From Maribacter sp. PR1 (GTDB lineage: Bacteria; Bacteroidota; Bacteroidia; Flavobacteriales; Flavobacteriaceae), in the NCBI RefSeq assembly GCF_028464145.1, contig NZ_JAQPCG010000001.1, positions 186,001-250,000 on the forward strand: DNA of 64,000 nucleotides. The letters run 5' to 3'. Numbering within the stretch: position 1 is the stretch's first letter; every line of letters starts with the position of its first letter. The position numbers were made by a program, and so were the translations under genes. The notes beneath the pieces were generated by a model, which saw only the letters and a list, made by a program, of their open reading frames with translations, had not been told where the DNA came from and made no database searches. Positions 34,264 to 43,890 of this stretch are shown piece by piece.

Positions 34264-37113
34264 ATGAAGACTGACGTGTTCGCATCCCGCCATATTGGAA
34301 TAACCGAAGAAGATTTTGATCACATGCTAAAAACGGTATCCGTAGATAGCCTGGACCAATTAATCCATGAGACCATTCCAGATGACATTAAGCTCAAAAA
34401 AGTATTGGATTTAGATGCTCCTATGAGCGAACATAAATTTTTAGCACACTTGGAAACGCTATCCAAGAAAAACAAGGTCTTCCGTTCGTATATTGGTTTA
34501 GGCTATCATGAAAGTCTTACCCCATCGGTAATTAAAAGAAATATTCTCGAAAACCCCGGATGGTATACGGCATATACTCCATACCAGGCAGAAATTGCGC
34601 AAGGTAGACTGGAAGCCTTATTGAACTTTCAAACCGTGGTTTCGGACCTTACGGGGATGGAACTTGCCAATGCATCGTTATTGGATGAAAGTACCGCCGC
34701 AGCCGAAGCAATGACTATGTTGTTTGATGTGAGGTCGCGGGAACAAAAGAAAAATGGTATTACTAAGTTTTTTGTTTCAGAGGAAGTACTGCCCCAAACC
34801 TTAGCTCTACTTGAGACACGTGCCAACCCTTTGGGTATCGAATTGGTCCTAGGAAAACATGATGACTTTGACTTCGCCGATGGATTCTATGGTGCATTGC
34901 TTCAATACCCTGGTAAATACGGTCAAGTTTTTGACTACAGAAGTTTTGTTGAAAAGGCCAAGGAAAAAGATATCAAAGTTGCCGTAGCCACAGACATTCT
35001 AAGTTTAGTGCTTTTAACACCACCGGGAGAGATCGGTGTAGATGTGGTAGTTGGTACTACTCAAAGATTTGGAATCCCCTTAGGTTATGGTGGTCCCCAT
35101 GCTGCTTTTTTTGCTACAAAGGAAGAATATAAAAGGAATATTCCAGGTAGAATTATTGGTGTTACCAAAGATAGGGACGACAAACCAGCTTTGAGAATGG
35201 CATTGCAGACACGTGAACAGCATATTAAAAGAGACAAGGCTACTTCCAATATATGCACTGCTCAAGTTCTATTGGCCGTTATGGCGGGTATGTATGCTGT
35301 TTATCATGGCCCCAAAGGCTTAGGATATATCGCCAACAAAGTTCATTCAACGGCCACAACTCTAGCGGATGCCATAGAAAAGTTGGGATACTACCAAACG
35401 AACAGTGCCTTTTTCGATACTATTTTGGTCAAGGCAAATCCCGAAGTTATTCGTCCCATTGCCGAAAGCGAAGAGGTAAACTTTTTATACCCAGAATCTG
35501 ACTCCGTAGTTATTTCGGTAAACGAAGCCACTTCCATAAAGGACCTAAATCAAATCATCAATATTTTTGCCAAAGCAAAGGAAAAAGAAGAGGTAGAAGT
35601 TCAAAAATTAATTAGCACGTCTAGCATCCCTCGGGAATTACAGAGGACTACTAAATTTTTAGAGAACAAAGTATTTAATAGTTACCATTCTGAAACAGGG
35701 TTAATGCGTTACATTAAAAAATTGGAGCGCAAGGATCTATCCTTAAATCATAGTATGATTTCTCTGGGAAGTTGTACCATGAAATTGAACGCAGCATCAG
35801 AAATGCTGCCCTTGAGTAGTGCCAGTTGGAGTAATATTCATCCGTTTGTTCCCATTGAACAAGCAGAAGGTTATCAAATCATGCTGAAAGAGCTTGCAAA
35901 AGATTTAACTACAATTACGGGATTTGCTGATACCTCGTTGCAGCCGAACTCCGGTGCGCAGGGAGAATATGCGGGCCTTATGGTAATACGTGCCTACCAC
36001 GAATCCAACGGAGAAGGGCATCGAAATATTTGCTTGATACCCGCCTCCGCTCATGGGACCAACCCTGCTTCTGCTGTAATGGCTGGCATGAAGGTTGTAG
36101 TGACCAAGACCGACGAAAAGGGAAATATCGATGTTGAAGATTTAGAAGAAAAAGTAAAAGCCCATGCTGAAAATCTTGCTGCCCTTATGGTCACCTACCC
36201 CTCTACACATGGGGTTTTCGAATCTTCCATCAGACAGATAACAAAATTAATTCACGATCATGGTGGCCAAGTTTATATGGACGGAGCCAATATGAACGCT
36301 CAAGTAGGATTAACGAATCCTGCCACAATAGGTGCAGATGTATGTCACCTCAACTTGCACAAAACTTTTGCCATTCCCCACGGAGGAGGTGGACCAGGAG
36401 TTGGCCCTATCTGTGTTGCTCCACAACTAGTGCCATTTTTGCCAAGTAATCCAGTAATTAAGACCGGAGGAAAAGAAGCTATTTCGGCCATATCGGCTGC
36501 GCCCTGGGGAAGTTCATTGGTATGCCTTATTTCATATGGATACATTAAGATGTTGGGCTTGGAAGGTTTAGCCAATTCCACAAAAATTGCAATTCTAAAT
36601 GCCAATTACATCAAACATCGTCTAAGTGGAAAATATGATGTCCTTTATACAGGAGAGAAAGGAAGGGCCGCACATGAAATGATTATTGATTGCAGGTCCT
36701 TTAAACAACGGGGTATTGAGGTTACAGATATTGCCAAAAGGTTGATGGATTATGGATTTCATGCACCAACGGTATCCTTCCCTGTTGCAGGTACTCTTAT
36801 GATCGAGCCTACTGAAAGCGAAAACTTAGCGGAACTAGATCGTTTTTGTGATGCTATGATTTCTATACGGGAAGAAATTGATAAGGCAGAACCGGACGAA
36901 CCAAATAATGTTTTAAAGAATGCTCCACATACCTTGGAGATGGTCACAAGCGATATATGGGATTTTTCATATTCTAGACAACAGGCAGCTTTTCCATTGC
37001 CTTATGTATCGGAAAATAAATTCTGGCCATCCGTTCGCAGAGTGGATGATGCGTATGGAGACCGTAATTTAATTTGTACTTGTGCGCCAATTGAAGCATA
37101 TGCAGAAGCATAA
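34264..37113 (+). CDS. gcvP: Glycine dehydrogenase (decarboxylating), P-protein of the glycine cleavage system
   Basis: Single-chain P-protein of 949 residues with two homologous PLP-fold halves; the second carries the PLP lysine in LHKTFAIPHGGGGPG (K700). Other hallmarks are HIGITEEDFDHML at the start, PYQAEIAQGRLEALLNFQT, and SLGSCTMKLNA in the C-terminal half. It decarboxylates glycine and passes the aminomethyl group to the lipoyl H-protein. The T and H genes are not in the window, so the system is split in this genome. Confidence 0.98.
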   Translation: MKTDVFASRHIGITEEDFDHMLKTVSVDSLDQLIHETIPDDIKLKKVLDLDAPMSEHKFLAHLETLSKKNKVFRSYIGLGYHESLTPSVIKRNILENPGWYTAYTPYQAEIAQGRLEALLNFQTVVSDLTGMELANASLLDESTAAAEAMTMLFDVRSREQKKNGITKFFVSEEVLPQTLALLETRANPLGIELVLGKHDDFDFADGFYGALLQYPGKYGQVFDYRSFVEKAKEKDIKVAVATDILSLVLLTPPGEIGVDVVVGTTQRFGIPLGYGGPHAAFFATKEEYKRNIPGRIIGVTKDRDDKPALRMALQTREQHIKRDKATSNICTAQVLLAVMAGMYAVYHGPKGLGYIANKVHSTATTLADAIEKLGYYQTNSAFFDTILVKANPEVIRPIAESEEVNFLYPESDSVVISVNEATSIKDLNQIINIFAKAKEKEEVEVQKLISTSSIPRELQRTTKFLENKVFNSYHSETGLMRYIKKLERKDLSLNHSMISLGSCTMKLNAASEMLPLSSASWSNIHPFVPIEQAEGYQIMLKELAKDLTTITGFADTSLQPNSGAQGEYAGLMVIRAYHESNGEGHRNICLIPASAHGTNPASAVMAGMKVVVTKTDEKGNIDVEDLEEKVKAHAENLAALMVTYPSTHGVFESSIRQITKLIHDHGGQVYMDGANMNAQVGLTNPATIGADVCHLNLHKTFAIPHGGGGPGVGPICVAPQLVPFLPSNPVIKTGGKEAISAISAAPWGSSLVCLISYGYIKMLGLEGLANSTKIAILNANYIKHRLSGKYDVLYTGEKGRAAHEMIIDCRSFKQRGIEVTDIAKRLMDYGFHAPTVSFPVAGTLMIEPTESENLAELDRFCDAMISIREEIDKAEPDEPNNVLKNAPHTLEMVTSDIWDFSYSRQQAAFPLPYVSENKFWPSVRRVDDAYGDRNLICTCAPIEAYAEA

Positions 37114-37201
37114 ATTAAACACAAAGCCCCTAAAATAGGAACCTGAAGTCCTTACTCAACATTTTGATTTTATCACCTTAGGTTAGGTGTTAAAATTGAA
37201 C

Positions 37202-37241
37202 ATCGTAAAGCTTATTATGCATGCATAATAAGCTTTACGAT
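37202..37241. repeat. Perfect 40-base palindrome
   Basis: The 19-base arm ATCGTAAAGCTTATTATGC, a central AT and the exact reverse complement. It lies 88 bases after gcvP and 34 bases before the ketoacyl-synthase ATG. TACCTTTTG, a near -7 box, begins just downstream. It may be an operator for the following cassette or a factor-independent terminator for gcvP (TTTATAG follows the stem). Confidence 0.8.
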
Positions 37242-37275
37242 TTATAGTACCTTTTGTGCTCTTAAAAATGGGTAT

Positions 37276-38331
37276 ATGAATGTTAGTATTACAGGAACGG
37301 GCAGTTTTATACCTGAAAATCGTGTTAGGAACGAATCCTTTTTAAATCAAAAATTCCTAAATAGTGATGGCAGTAAATTTCAACAAACAAATGAAATCAT
37401 AATTGAAAAATTCAAAGGTATTACGGGTATCAAGGAAAGACGTTATGTTAAGGAAGACTTAAACACCTCTGACATTGCCTTTATAGCCTCTGAACGGGCA
37501 ATTCTCGATGCCGGTATTGATAAGGAAAATATTGATTATATCATTTTTGCTCATAATTTTGGTGACGTTCCTGCAGGTAAGTCACAGGGAGACACCTTGC
37601 CAAGTCTTGCGGCCCGTGTAAAACATCTACTAAAAATCAAAAACCCTAAATGCGTTGCCTATGACATGCTTTTTGGTTGTCCTGGCTGGATAGAGGGTGT
37701 AATCCAAGCCAATGCATTTATAAAAAGTGGAATCGCAAAAACGTGTTTAATCATTGGTGCAGAAACCTTGTCCAGAATAGTAGATCCATATGATAGAGAT
37801 TCTATGATATATGCCGATGGAGCCGGAGCAGTAATCTTGGAAGAATCCAACAACACTCATGGTATAATTTCACACAATAGTGCATCATTTACCTATAAGG
37901 AAGCCTACTATCTTTTTTATGGTAAGAGTTACAATAAGTCCGAGCAAGAAATTAAATATATTAAGATGCTTGGACGAAAAATATATGAATTTGCGGTAAC
38001 TCATGTTCCTAGCGCAATGGCCGAATGCTTGAAAGAGAGTTGTTTTGATATCAGAGAAGTGAAAAAAATCCTGATTCATCAAGCCAATGAAAAAATGGAC
38101 GAAGCCATTGTCTCCAGGTTCTACGCTCTTTTTAATAGGGAGGTCCCAAAAGACATTATGCCCATGACCATTGATAAACTAGGAAACAGTTCAGTAGCCA
38201 CAATACCCACGCTATTGGACCAAATACTAAAAGGAAAAGTAGAAAATCATCACTTACACACTGGTGATGTTATTATCTTTGCAAGTGTTGGCGCTGGAAT
38301 GAACGTCAATGCCATTGTTTACAAGATCTAA
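37276..38331 (+). CDS. Beta-ketoacyl-ACP synthase III-like condensing enzyme
   Basis: Thiolase-fold FabH-like protein of 351 residues with the full catalytic triad: C135 in FGCPG, H268 in IHQANEKMD and N304 in LGNSSVATIP. The N-terminal GTGSFIPENRV and GITGIKERR are typical of the family, and the C-terminal GAGMNVNAIVYKI resembles the usual GAGfTw-type end. The divergent sequence and its place in front of a methyltransferase and glycosyltransferase suggest a specialised acyl condensation rather than the housekeeping fatty-acid step. Confidence 0.88.
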   Translation: MNVSITGTGSFIPENRVRNESFLNQKFLNSDGSKFQQTNEIIIEKFKGITGIKERRYVKEDLNTSDIAFIASERAILDAGIDKENIDYIIFAHNFGDVPAGKSQGDTLPSLAARVKHLLKIKNPKCVAYDMLFGCPGWIEGVIQANAFIKSGIAKTCLIIGAETLSRIVDPYDRDSMIYADGAGAVILEESNNTHGIISHNSASFTYKEAYYLFYGKSYNKSEQEIKYIKMLGRKIYEFAVTHVPSAMAECLKESCFDIREVKKILIHQANEKMDEAIVSRFYALFNREVPKDIMPMTIDKLGNSSVATIPTLLDQILKGKVENHHLHTGDVIIFASVGAGMNVNAIVYKI

Positions 38332-38332
38332 A

Positions 38333-38863
38333 ATGTACGAAAACACCTTTCCAAACAAAAGATTTAAATATACCCTAGAGTTCTTAAAAAAACATGTAAA
38401 ACCAAATGAAAACATTTTGGATTTAGGTGTAGCCAATCCATTTTCTAAAATAATGCTCAAGGAAGGTTATAAAGTTGAAAACACAAAAGGTGAGGATTTA
38501 GATCTTGATTTTTCTTCAGTATTAAATTCGGAAGCGGAAGTAGTCACTGCCTTTGAAATATTTGAACACCTGTTGGCACCTTTAAATGTATTGTCTAAAA
38601 TAAAAGCAGATAAGTTAGTGGCAAGCGTACCCCTCAAATTATGGTTTTCACCTGCATATAGAAGCAAAACCGACCCTTGGGACAGGCATTATCATGAATT
38701 TGAAGATTGGCAATTTAATTGGTTGTTAGAGAAATCCGGGTGGGAAATTAAAGCGACAAAAAAATGGTCCCATCCAGTAAATAAAATAGGTATTAGACCA
38801 ATTTTAAGGATGTTTACCCATAGATACTATATGGTATACGCTACCCGAAAACCTAATAATTAA
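38333..38863 (+). CDS. Class I SAM-dependent methyltransferase
   Basis: 176 residues with a Rossmann-type SAM motif (ENILDLGVANPFSK), an acidic second strand (GEDLDLDF) and a post-motif EIFEHLL as in Methyltransf_11/23 proteins. The C-terminal WDRHYHEFEDWQFNWLLEKSG resembles small methyltransferases of glycan or lipid pathways. Start set at ATG 38333, one base after the ketoacyl-synthase stop, so the two are co-translated; an earlier in-frame ATG would overlap that gene. Substrate unknown. Confidence 0.85.
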   Translation: MYENTFPNKRFKYTLEFLKKHVKPNENILDLGVANPFSKIMLKEGYKVENTKGEDLDLDFSSVLNSEAEVVTAFEIFEHLLAPLNVLSKIKADKLVASVPLKLWFSPAYRSKTDPWDRHYHEFEDWQFNWLLEKSGWEIKATKKWSHPVNKIGIRPILRMFTHRYYMVYATRKPNN

Positions 38864-38873
38864 GAAGCTTGGT

Positions 38874-39728
38874 TTGGAATATTATGTTATCATACCCGCT
38901 CATAACGAAGAGGCCTATCTTAAGTTGGCACTTGAGTCCATAACACTACAAACATTACCACCAAAAAAAGTGGTCGTAGTCAATGATAATTCTACAGACA
39001 ATACAGAGAAAATTATTGATGAATACACATCGAGCATACCTTATATTCAAAAACTAAATACCACTTCGTCAAATATTCATTTACCTGGAAGCAAAGTTGT
39101 TAACGCATTCCAAAGCGGCTTGAAATTATTAGATGAGAAATATGATTTTCTGGTGAAGCTCGATGCAGACATTATTTTACCCGCAGACTATTTTGAGAAA
39201 ACAGCCCAAATATTTTCAAAAAGAAAAAAGGTTGGGATTGCAGGTGGCTTTGCCTATGAACAAAACGAAAAAAAAGAATGGAAGCTCAATCATCCTATGG
39301 ATACAAATCATGTTCGTGGAGCTTTCAAAGCATATTCAAAAAAATGTTTTAATACCATCGGCGGACTAAAACGTGCAATGGGTTGGGATACAGTAGACGA
39401 ACTATTAGCCCAATTTCATGGGTTTGAAGTTTACACGGATGATACATTAAAGGTGAAACATCTAAGGCCAACTGGAAAGGGTTACAACGCTAAAGCCAAG
39501 TTGCTGCAGGGAAAAGCGATGTATTCCATGAGATATGGATTCTGGATTACACTAGTAGCATCCATCAAAATGGCCTATTTGTCCAAGAACGCAAAGGTTT
39601 TTATTGACAACCTGACCGGTTATTTAGATGCGCAAAGAAAAAAAGAAAAATTTTTGGTCACCAAGAAGGAGGGTAAGTTTATCCGTAGTTTTCGATGGAA
39701 AAAAATAAAATCCAAGTTGATGACATAA
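38874..39728 (+). CDS. Family 2 glycosyltransferase
   Basis: GT-A fold: YYVIIPAHNEEAYLKLALES at the start, VVVVNDNSTDNTEKI and the DxD metal site in VKLDADIILP (D97, D99), then KAYSKKCFNTIGGLKRAMGWDTVDELLAQ typical of the acceptor side. The start is a TTG ten bases after the methyltransferase stop; the conserved N-terminus begins right there and no ATG is suitable. The C-terminus is basic, without clear membrane helices. A strong terminator closes the three-gene unit. Confidence 0.9.
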   Translation: MEYYVIIPAHNEEAYLKLALESITLQTLPPKKVVVVNDNSTDNTEKIIDEYTSSIPYIQKLNTTSSNIHLPGSKVVNAFQSGLKLLDEKYDFLVKLDADIILPADYFEKTAQIFSKRKKVGIAGGFAYEQNEKKEWKLNHPMDTNHVRGAFKAYSKKCFNTIGGLKRAMGWDTVDELLAQFHGFEVYTDDTLKVKHLRPTGKGYNAKAKLLQGKAMYSMRYGFWITLVASIKMAYLSKNAKVFIDNLTGYLDAQRKKEKFLVTKKEGKFIRSFRWKKIKSKLMT

Positions 39729-39763
39729 AAAAACCATTCCTATTGGAATGGTTCCTTTTTTTT
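39726..39763. terminator. Bidirectional terminator between the glycosyltransferase and ompH genes
   Basis: Nine-base-pair stem AACCATTCC/GGAATGGTT with a four-base loop, flanked by A-rich and T-rich tracts (CCTTTTTTTT on the plus side, TTTTTTATG on the minus). Serves both convergent transcripts. Confidence 0.85.
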
Positions 39764-39776
39764 GAAAAGAGAGTCT

Positions 39777-40286
39777 TTATATACCCAATTCCTTTTTTAC
39801 ATCAGCTAAGAGATCTTTACCATTCGCAACAAGCAGTCCACTGCCTGCCTGTGCATCAATCACATAATCAAACCCTTGAGCTGTCGCTACCTTTTCTATA
39901 GCGGCCTTGGCCTTTTCTGAAATGGGAGCGAACAATTCTGCTTGCTTTTTTTGAATTTCCTGTTGTGCATTTTGTTGGAACTCACCAACAGTTTTCTCCA
40001 TACCTTGAAGCTCTACCGCCCTTTTTTCATTCTCTTCCTTTGATTTCGATGTGGCCTCATTCTGATATTGTGTATATTTATTACGCAACTCAGTCATGGA
40101 AGCTTGAATATCCGCACCATAAGTTTCTTGAAGTTTCTTAAGCTCCGCTTCGGCAGCTTTCATTTCTGGCATAGATGATAGTAATTGTGTTACATCTATA
40201 TGTGCCACTTTACTCTGCGCATTTACAAAACTGGTCGCCGCCACGAACAACATTAAGGCTACCGCTATTTTCTTTACTTGTTTCAT
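39777..40286 (-). CDS. OmpH/Skp-family periplasmic chaperone (short paralogue)
   Basis: Signal peptide (MKQVKKIAVALMLFVAATSFVNAQ) and about 145 mature residues with the Skp pattern: KVAHIDVTQLLSSMPEM, a long Ala/Gln/Glu-rich coiled coil (about 45-115) and a C-terminal IEKVATAQGFDYVIDA. Skp proteins hold unfolded outer-membrane proteins on the way to BamA, which lies two genes upstream in the same run. Preceded by a longer paralogue. Confidence 0.93.
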   Translation of the reverse strand: MKQVKKIAVALMLFVAATSFVNAQSKVAHIDVTQLLSSMPEMKAAEAELKKLQETYGADIQASMTELRNKYTQYQNEATSKSKEENEKRAVELQGMEKTVGEFQQNAQQEIQKKQAELFAPISEKAKAAIEKVATAQGFDYVIDAQAGSGLLVANGKDLLADVKKELGI

Positions 40287-40335
40287 GAGTTAAAATTTAA
40301 TTCTTATTTGAGTATTAATTAATGGTTAATATTTT

Positions 40336-41181
40336 CTAATTATTATCTGAATTTACTTCCTGATTATCTTTATTTCTTTCCGCTTCCTTTTCCTTTCTTT
40401 TTGCTTCTCGCTCTTCTAATAATTTTTTCCTTCTTTCTTCGTATGCCTTCTTACGCTCCTCACGTAATTTAAGTTGTTCAGCTCTTTTCTCAGCAGCGGT
40501 TTTCTCTCTCGCCTCCTCTGCTTCTTTCGCTCTATCTATACGTTCTTGAAGGGCTTCGCTAACTACTTCTTCCTCTTCCTCAATATCTTCACCTTCAAAG
40601 GCCTCCAACCTACTTCTGGAATCATTATTACCCTTAGGTTTACTTATCTTCCTTGTTCTAGCGATACCCCTTAAAACTAAGTCACTGATATCGTGTCTTT
40701 TTTCGGAGTACAACATTACAACATCCGCAGATTTATCAAAAATAAAATCATATTTTTTATTCGCCCCTAACTTTTGAACCTCATTAAAGACTTGATCTTG
40801 TATTGGCTGAATCAATCTACGTTTTTGCAATACCAAATCCCCCTGTGGGCCAAATCTATCTTGCTGATACTCTATCATTTCTTTTTCCAGAATTTGAATT
40901 TCCTCTTCCCTTTCCGAAATAAGTTCAGGCGTCAAAAGTACTTTTTCTGCCATTAAATCCTTCTTCATCTGCTCTACGACACTTTGCTTTTGTTCTATCT
41001 CCACCTTCCACTTCTGAACTTTAGTGTCTAGCTGTTCACTAGCATCCCTATATTCTTCCACATTTTCCAATATGTACTCCATGTCGACATAGGCAATCCT
41101 GACCCCTCTTTGGGCAACGGCTATGAATCCCGTTAAGGCGGTTACAAGAAATATAAGAACTTTTGTTTTTGACTTCATCAT
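40336..41181 (-). CDS. OmpH/Skp-family periplasmic chaperone (long paralogue, charged tail)
   Basis: Signal peptide, then the OmpH domain (GVRIAYVDMEYILENVEEY, coiled coil about 45-115, NKKYDFIFDKSADVVMLY). From about residue 180 the protein continues in a strongly charged Glu/Lys/Arg tail (REERKKAYEERRKKLLEER and similar), predicted to be one long helix. Two ATG codons are adjacent at the start. Lies between bamA and the short paralogue, so it should serve outer-membrane protein assembly. Confidence 0.92.
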   Translation of the reverse strand: MMKSKTKVLIFLVTALTGFIAVAQRGVRIAYVDMEYILENVEEYRDASEQLDTKVQKWKVEIEQKQSVVEQMKKDLMAEKVLLTPELISEREEEIQILEKEMIEYQQDRFGPQGDLVLQKRRLIQPIQDQVFNEVQKLGANKKYDFIFDKSADVVMLYSEKRHDISDLVLRGIARTRKISKPKGNNDSRSRLEAFEGEDIEEEEEVVSEALQERIDRAKEAEEAREKTAAEKRAEQLKLREERKKAYEERRKKLLEEREAKRKEKEAERNKDNQEVNSDNN

Positions 41182-41214
41182 TGATATCGTTTAACCTAAT
41201 AGAAAATATCGTGC

Positions 41215-41222
41215 CAAAATTA
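41215..41222 (-). promoter_or_regulatory. Promoter -7 box of the ompH pair
   Basis: TAATTTTG on the minus strand, exact TAnnTTTG, 33 bases before the first ATG. It would allow extra expression of the chaperones beyond read-through from bamA. Confidence 0.4.
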
Positions 41223-41282
41223 CTAAAACTTTTAAAATGAAAGGATTAGCATGAAGGTCGATAGTGAAATTTCAAATTAATA

Positions 41283-43886
41283 TTAAAACTGTTGACCAAT
41301 AATGAAGTGCGTTTGCCATCCGCTTGGACCGCTACCAATAGATTGTGGTCTCAAATCCTCATCGAACCCGTAACCGAAATCAATTCCAAGCAAACCAAAC
41401 GCTGGCATAAAGATGCGAAGCCCCACACCGGCCGATCGTTTTAATTGAAACGGATTAAACTGCTGAAAATTGTTGAAAGCGTTACCACCTTCTAAAAAGG
41501 CAAGCCCGTAAATGGACGCTGAAGGTTTAAGTGTCAATGGATATCTAAGCTCCATGGAGAATTTATTGTAAATCAAACCACCCTCTTGTTGACCGGTTAT
41601 GGGGTCTATAGGGGTAAGCGATTGGTTTTCATAACCTCTTAACTGTACAACATCCCTACCATCTAATGTAAAGTTACCAAGACCGTCACCTCCCACAAAA
41701 AAACGTTCAAAAGGAACATCACCAGTATCACTATTGTAATTACCCAAGAAACCAAACTCGGCATTAGTTCTAAGAACCAATTTGTCTACCAAAGTAGTAT
41801 ACCAGTCTCCTTTAAATTTTATTTTATAATATTCCAGTAATCTAAAACGTTCTTGGTCAATATCCTGTAATTCATCTGATTCTGCTGCGGTTAAACCACC
41901 ACCACTATATTGCTTATCCGTAAGTTCGTTACTACGATCTTTTAAACCAGCGAAATCCTTGTCACTAAACAAAGAGTATGGCGGTGTGAATTTTGCCGTT
42001 ACTTCAAAGTTGGAACCACCTCTGGGAAAGATACGACCCCCCAAAGTTGCGTTCCTTGATATCCCCAAAGTATACGCCAAAGAATTAGCCTTACCGTTAC
42101 CAAAATTGAACAAACCAATATTATAATTCCTAAAGTCATATAATTGATAGCCTAGGGAGTGGGAAATGGTAAAGTAATCATCTGGCCACTGTACTCTTTT
42201 AGCCAATCCAAGACTAACTCCAGTAATTGAAAATTGTCTATCCTTATTCACCTCTATACCACGACCACCATAAGAAGCAGCAAATTGTTGAGTTCTGGAA
42301 AGACTTAAGTTAAATCTTACCGGCTTTTTACCTCCTAACCAAGGTTCTGAAAAATTTAAACTATACACCCTAAAAGTTCTGCTAGCCTGCAAACGTAAGG
42401 CGAAGGTTTGACCATCTCCCATGGGTACTGGTTTATAAGCCTCTCCTTTAAATAAGTTTTGAATGGAAAAGTTACTAAATGAAAGCCCCAAAGTACCAAT
42501 GAAACCACCTCCCCCATAACCACCTTGCAATTCAATCTGGCTAGAGCCCGACTCAACCAAATTCCAAGCTAAATCCACTGTACCTTCATTAGGGTTGGCA
42601 TTAAGAACGTCTGGCGTTATTTGCTCGGCATCAAAAAATCCAAGCTGTCCCAACTCTCGAATACTTCTAATAATATCGGATTTATTATATTTCTGACCCG
42701 GACGTGTTCTTAATTCCCTAAAAATTACATGATCGTTTGTTTTTTCATTGCCGGATACCGTTACATGATCCAAAAATGTTTCTTTTCCTTCAATAATTCG
42801 AATCTCGAAATTTATAGTGTCATTGGCAGCGGAGACCTCAACGGGATTAATAGTTGAGAATAGGTAACCATTATTTTGATACATACTGGTCACATCATTT
42901 GGATCCGGTTTTGAATTATCCGCAATTCTTTCCCTTAAAAGAACCCCATTATACGTTTCACCCTTTTTAATTCCTAAAACCTGATTTAATTGACGATCGG
43001 TATAAACCGTATTCCCTACGAAATCAATATCCCCAAAATAATACTTATTACCCTCCTCAACTTTGATGTTTAACAAAATATTATTTTCATCAACCTTTAT
43101 TATGGAGTCGGAAATAACCCTTGCATCACGATATCCATTTTCGGCATATTTGTCTATTAACAAACCTAAATCCTCTTCATAATCGTCCTGTATGAACTTT
43201 GATTTTTTCCAAAAGCGACCAAATCTTTTACGTTTTGTACTTTTTAGTGACTTTCTTAGTTTTTTATCGGAGAGCTCTTCATTACCTTCAAAAACAATAT
43301 TTTTTATTTTAACCTTATCACCCTTGTTAACGTTGACCACCATTCTTCTTGCATTGGTCTCAGAGGTATCAACTGCAGTGATTATATTGACTTTGGTATT
43401 TAAGTAGCCCTGTTTTTTATATTTATTGGTGAGGTAATTTTTGGTATTTGATATGAGACTTTCCGTAATCTTTTTACCCTTTTTAAGATCTGTATCATTT
43501 CTAAGTTCATCTACCTTTCTGGGCTTAATACCATTAAAGGTAACATCTGTTAATGTAGGTCGCTCGATAATGTTCAATTCAAGAAAAATAGTATTACCCT
43601 CAATATTGGCAATATAAAAATCGATGGAACTAAAAAGCTCCAACCCCCATAATTTATTGATAACCTCACTGATTTCCTCTCCCGGAATTGTTATAGGCTG
43701 ACCAACCCTAAGCCCCGTATAGGTCTTTACGGTCTGCTCATTATAACTTTCAAGTCCAGTTACTTCTAATCCTCCCAAAATATAGGACTTACCATTTTCA
43801 TAGGACATTTCCTGTGAAACGACGTTGGTAAGGACAAAAAGTAATAGGATGGTTAGTAGATGGTTCGTAGATATGAACCTGGTCAT
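41283..43886 (-). CDS. bamA: Outer-membrane protein assembly factor BamA
   Basis: Omp85-family protein, 867 residues. After a signal peptide (RFISTNHLLTILLLFVLTNVVSQ) come POTRA repeats (GLEVTGLESYNEQTVKTYTG, TDVTFNGIKPRKVDEL, IKNIVFEGNEELSDKKL, FLDHVTVSGNEKTNDHV). The C-terminal 16-strand barrel has the RGYENQSLTP loop-6 motif and ends in HFIIGQQF. Start set at 43886, four bases after the uppS stop; an earlier ATG would overlap uppS and spoil the signal peptide. Confidence 0.97.
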   Translation of the reverse strand: MTRFISTNHLLTILLLFVLTNVVSQEMSYENGKSYILGGLEVTGLESYNEQTVKTYTGLRVGQPITIPGEEISEVINKLWGLELFSSIDFYIANIEGNTIFLELNIIERPTLTDVTFNGIKPRKVDELRNDTDLKKGKKITESLISNTKNYLTNKYKKQGYLNTKVNIITAVDTSETNARRMVVNVNKGDKVKIKNIVFEGNEELSDKKLRKSLKSTKRKRFGRFWKKSKFIQDDYEEDLGLLIDKYAENGYRDARVISDSIIKVDENNILLNIKVEEGNKYYFGDIDFVGNTVYTDRQLNQVLGIKKGETYNGVLLRERIADNSKPDPNDVTSMYQNNGYLFSTINPVEVSAANDTINFEIRIIEGKETFLDHVTVSGNEKTNDHVIFRELRTRPGQKYNKSDIIRSIRELGQLGFFDAEQITPDVLNANPNEGTVDLAWNLVESGSSQIELQGGYGGGGFIGTLGLSFSNFSIQNLFKGEAYKPVPMGDGQTFALRLQASRTFRVYSLNFSEPWLGGKKPVRFNLSLSRTQQFAASYGGRGIEVNKDRQFSITGVSLGLAKRVQWPDDYFTISHSLGYQLYDFRNYNIGLFNFGNGKANSLAYTLGISRNATLGGRIFPRGGSNFEVTAKFTPPYSLFSDKDFAGLKDRSNELTDKQYSGGGLTAAESDELQDIDQERFRLLEYYKIKFKGDWYTTLVDKLVLRTNAEFGFLGNYNSDTGDVPFERFFVGGDGLGNFTLDGRDVVQLRGYENQSLTPIDPITGQQEGGLIYNKFSMELRYPLTLKPSASIYGLAFLEGGNAFNNFQQFNPFQLKRSAGVGLRIFMPAFGLLGIDFGYGFDEDLRPQSIGSGPSGWQTHFIIGQQF

Positions 43887-43890
43887 ATCG

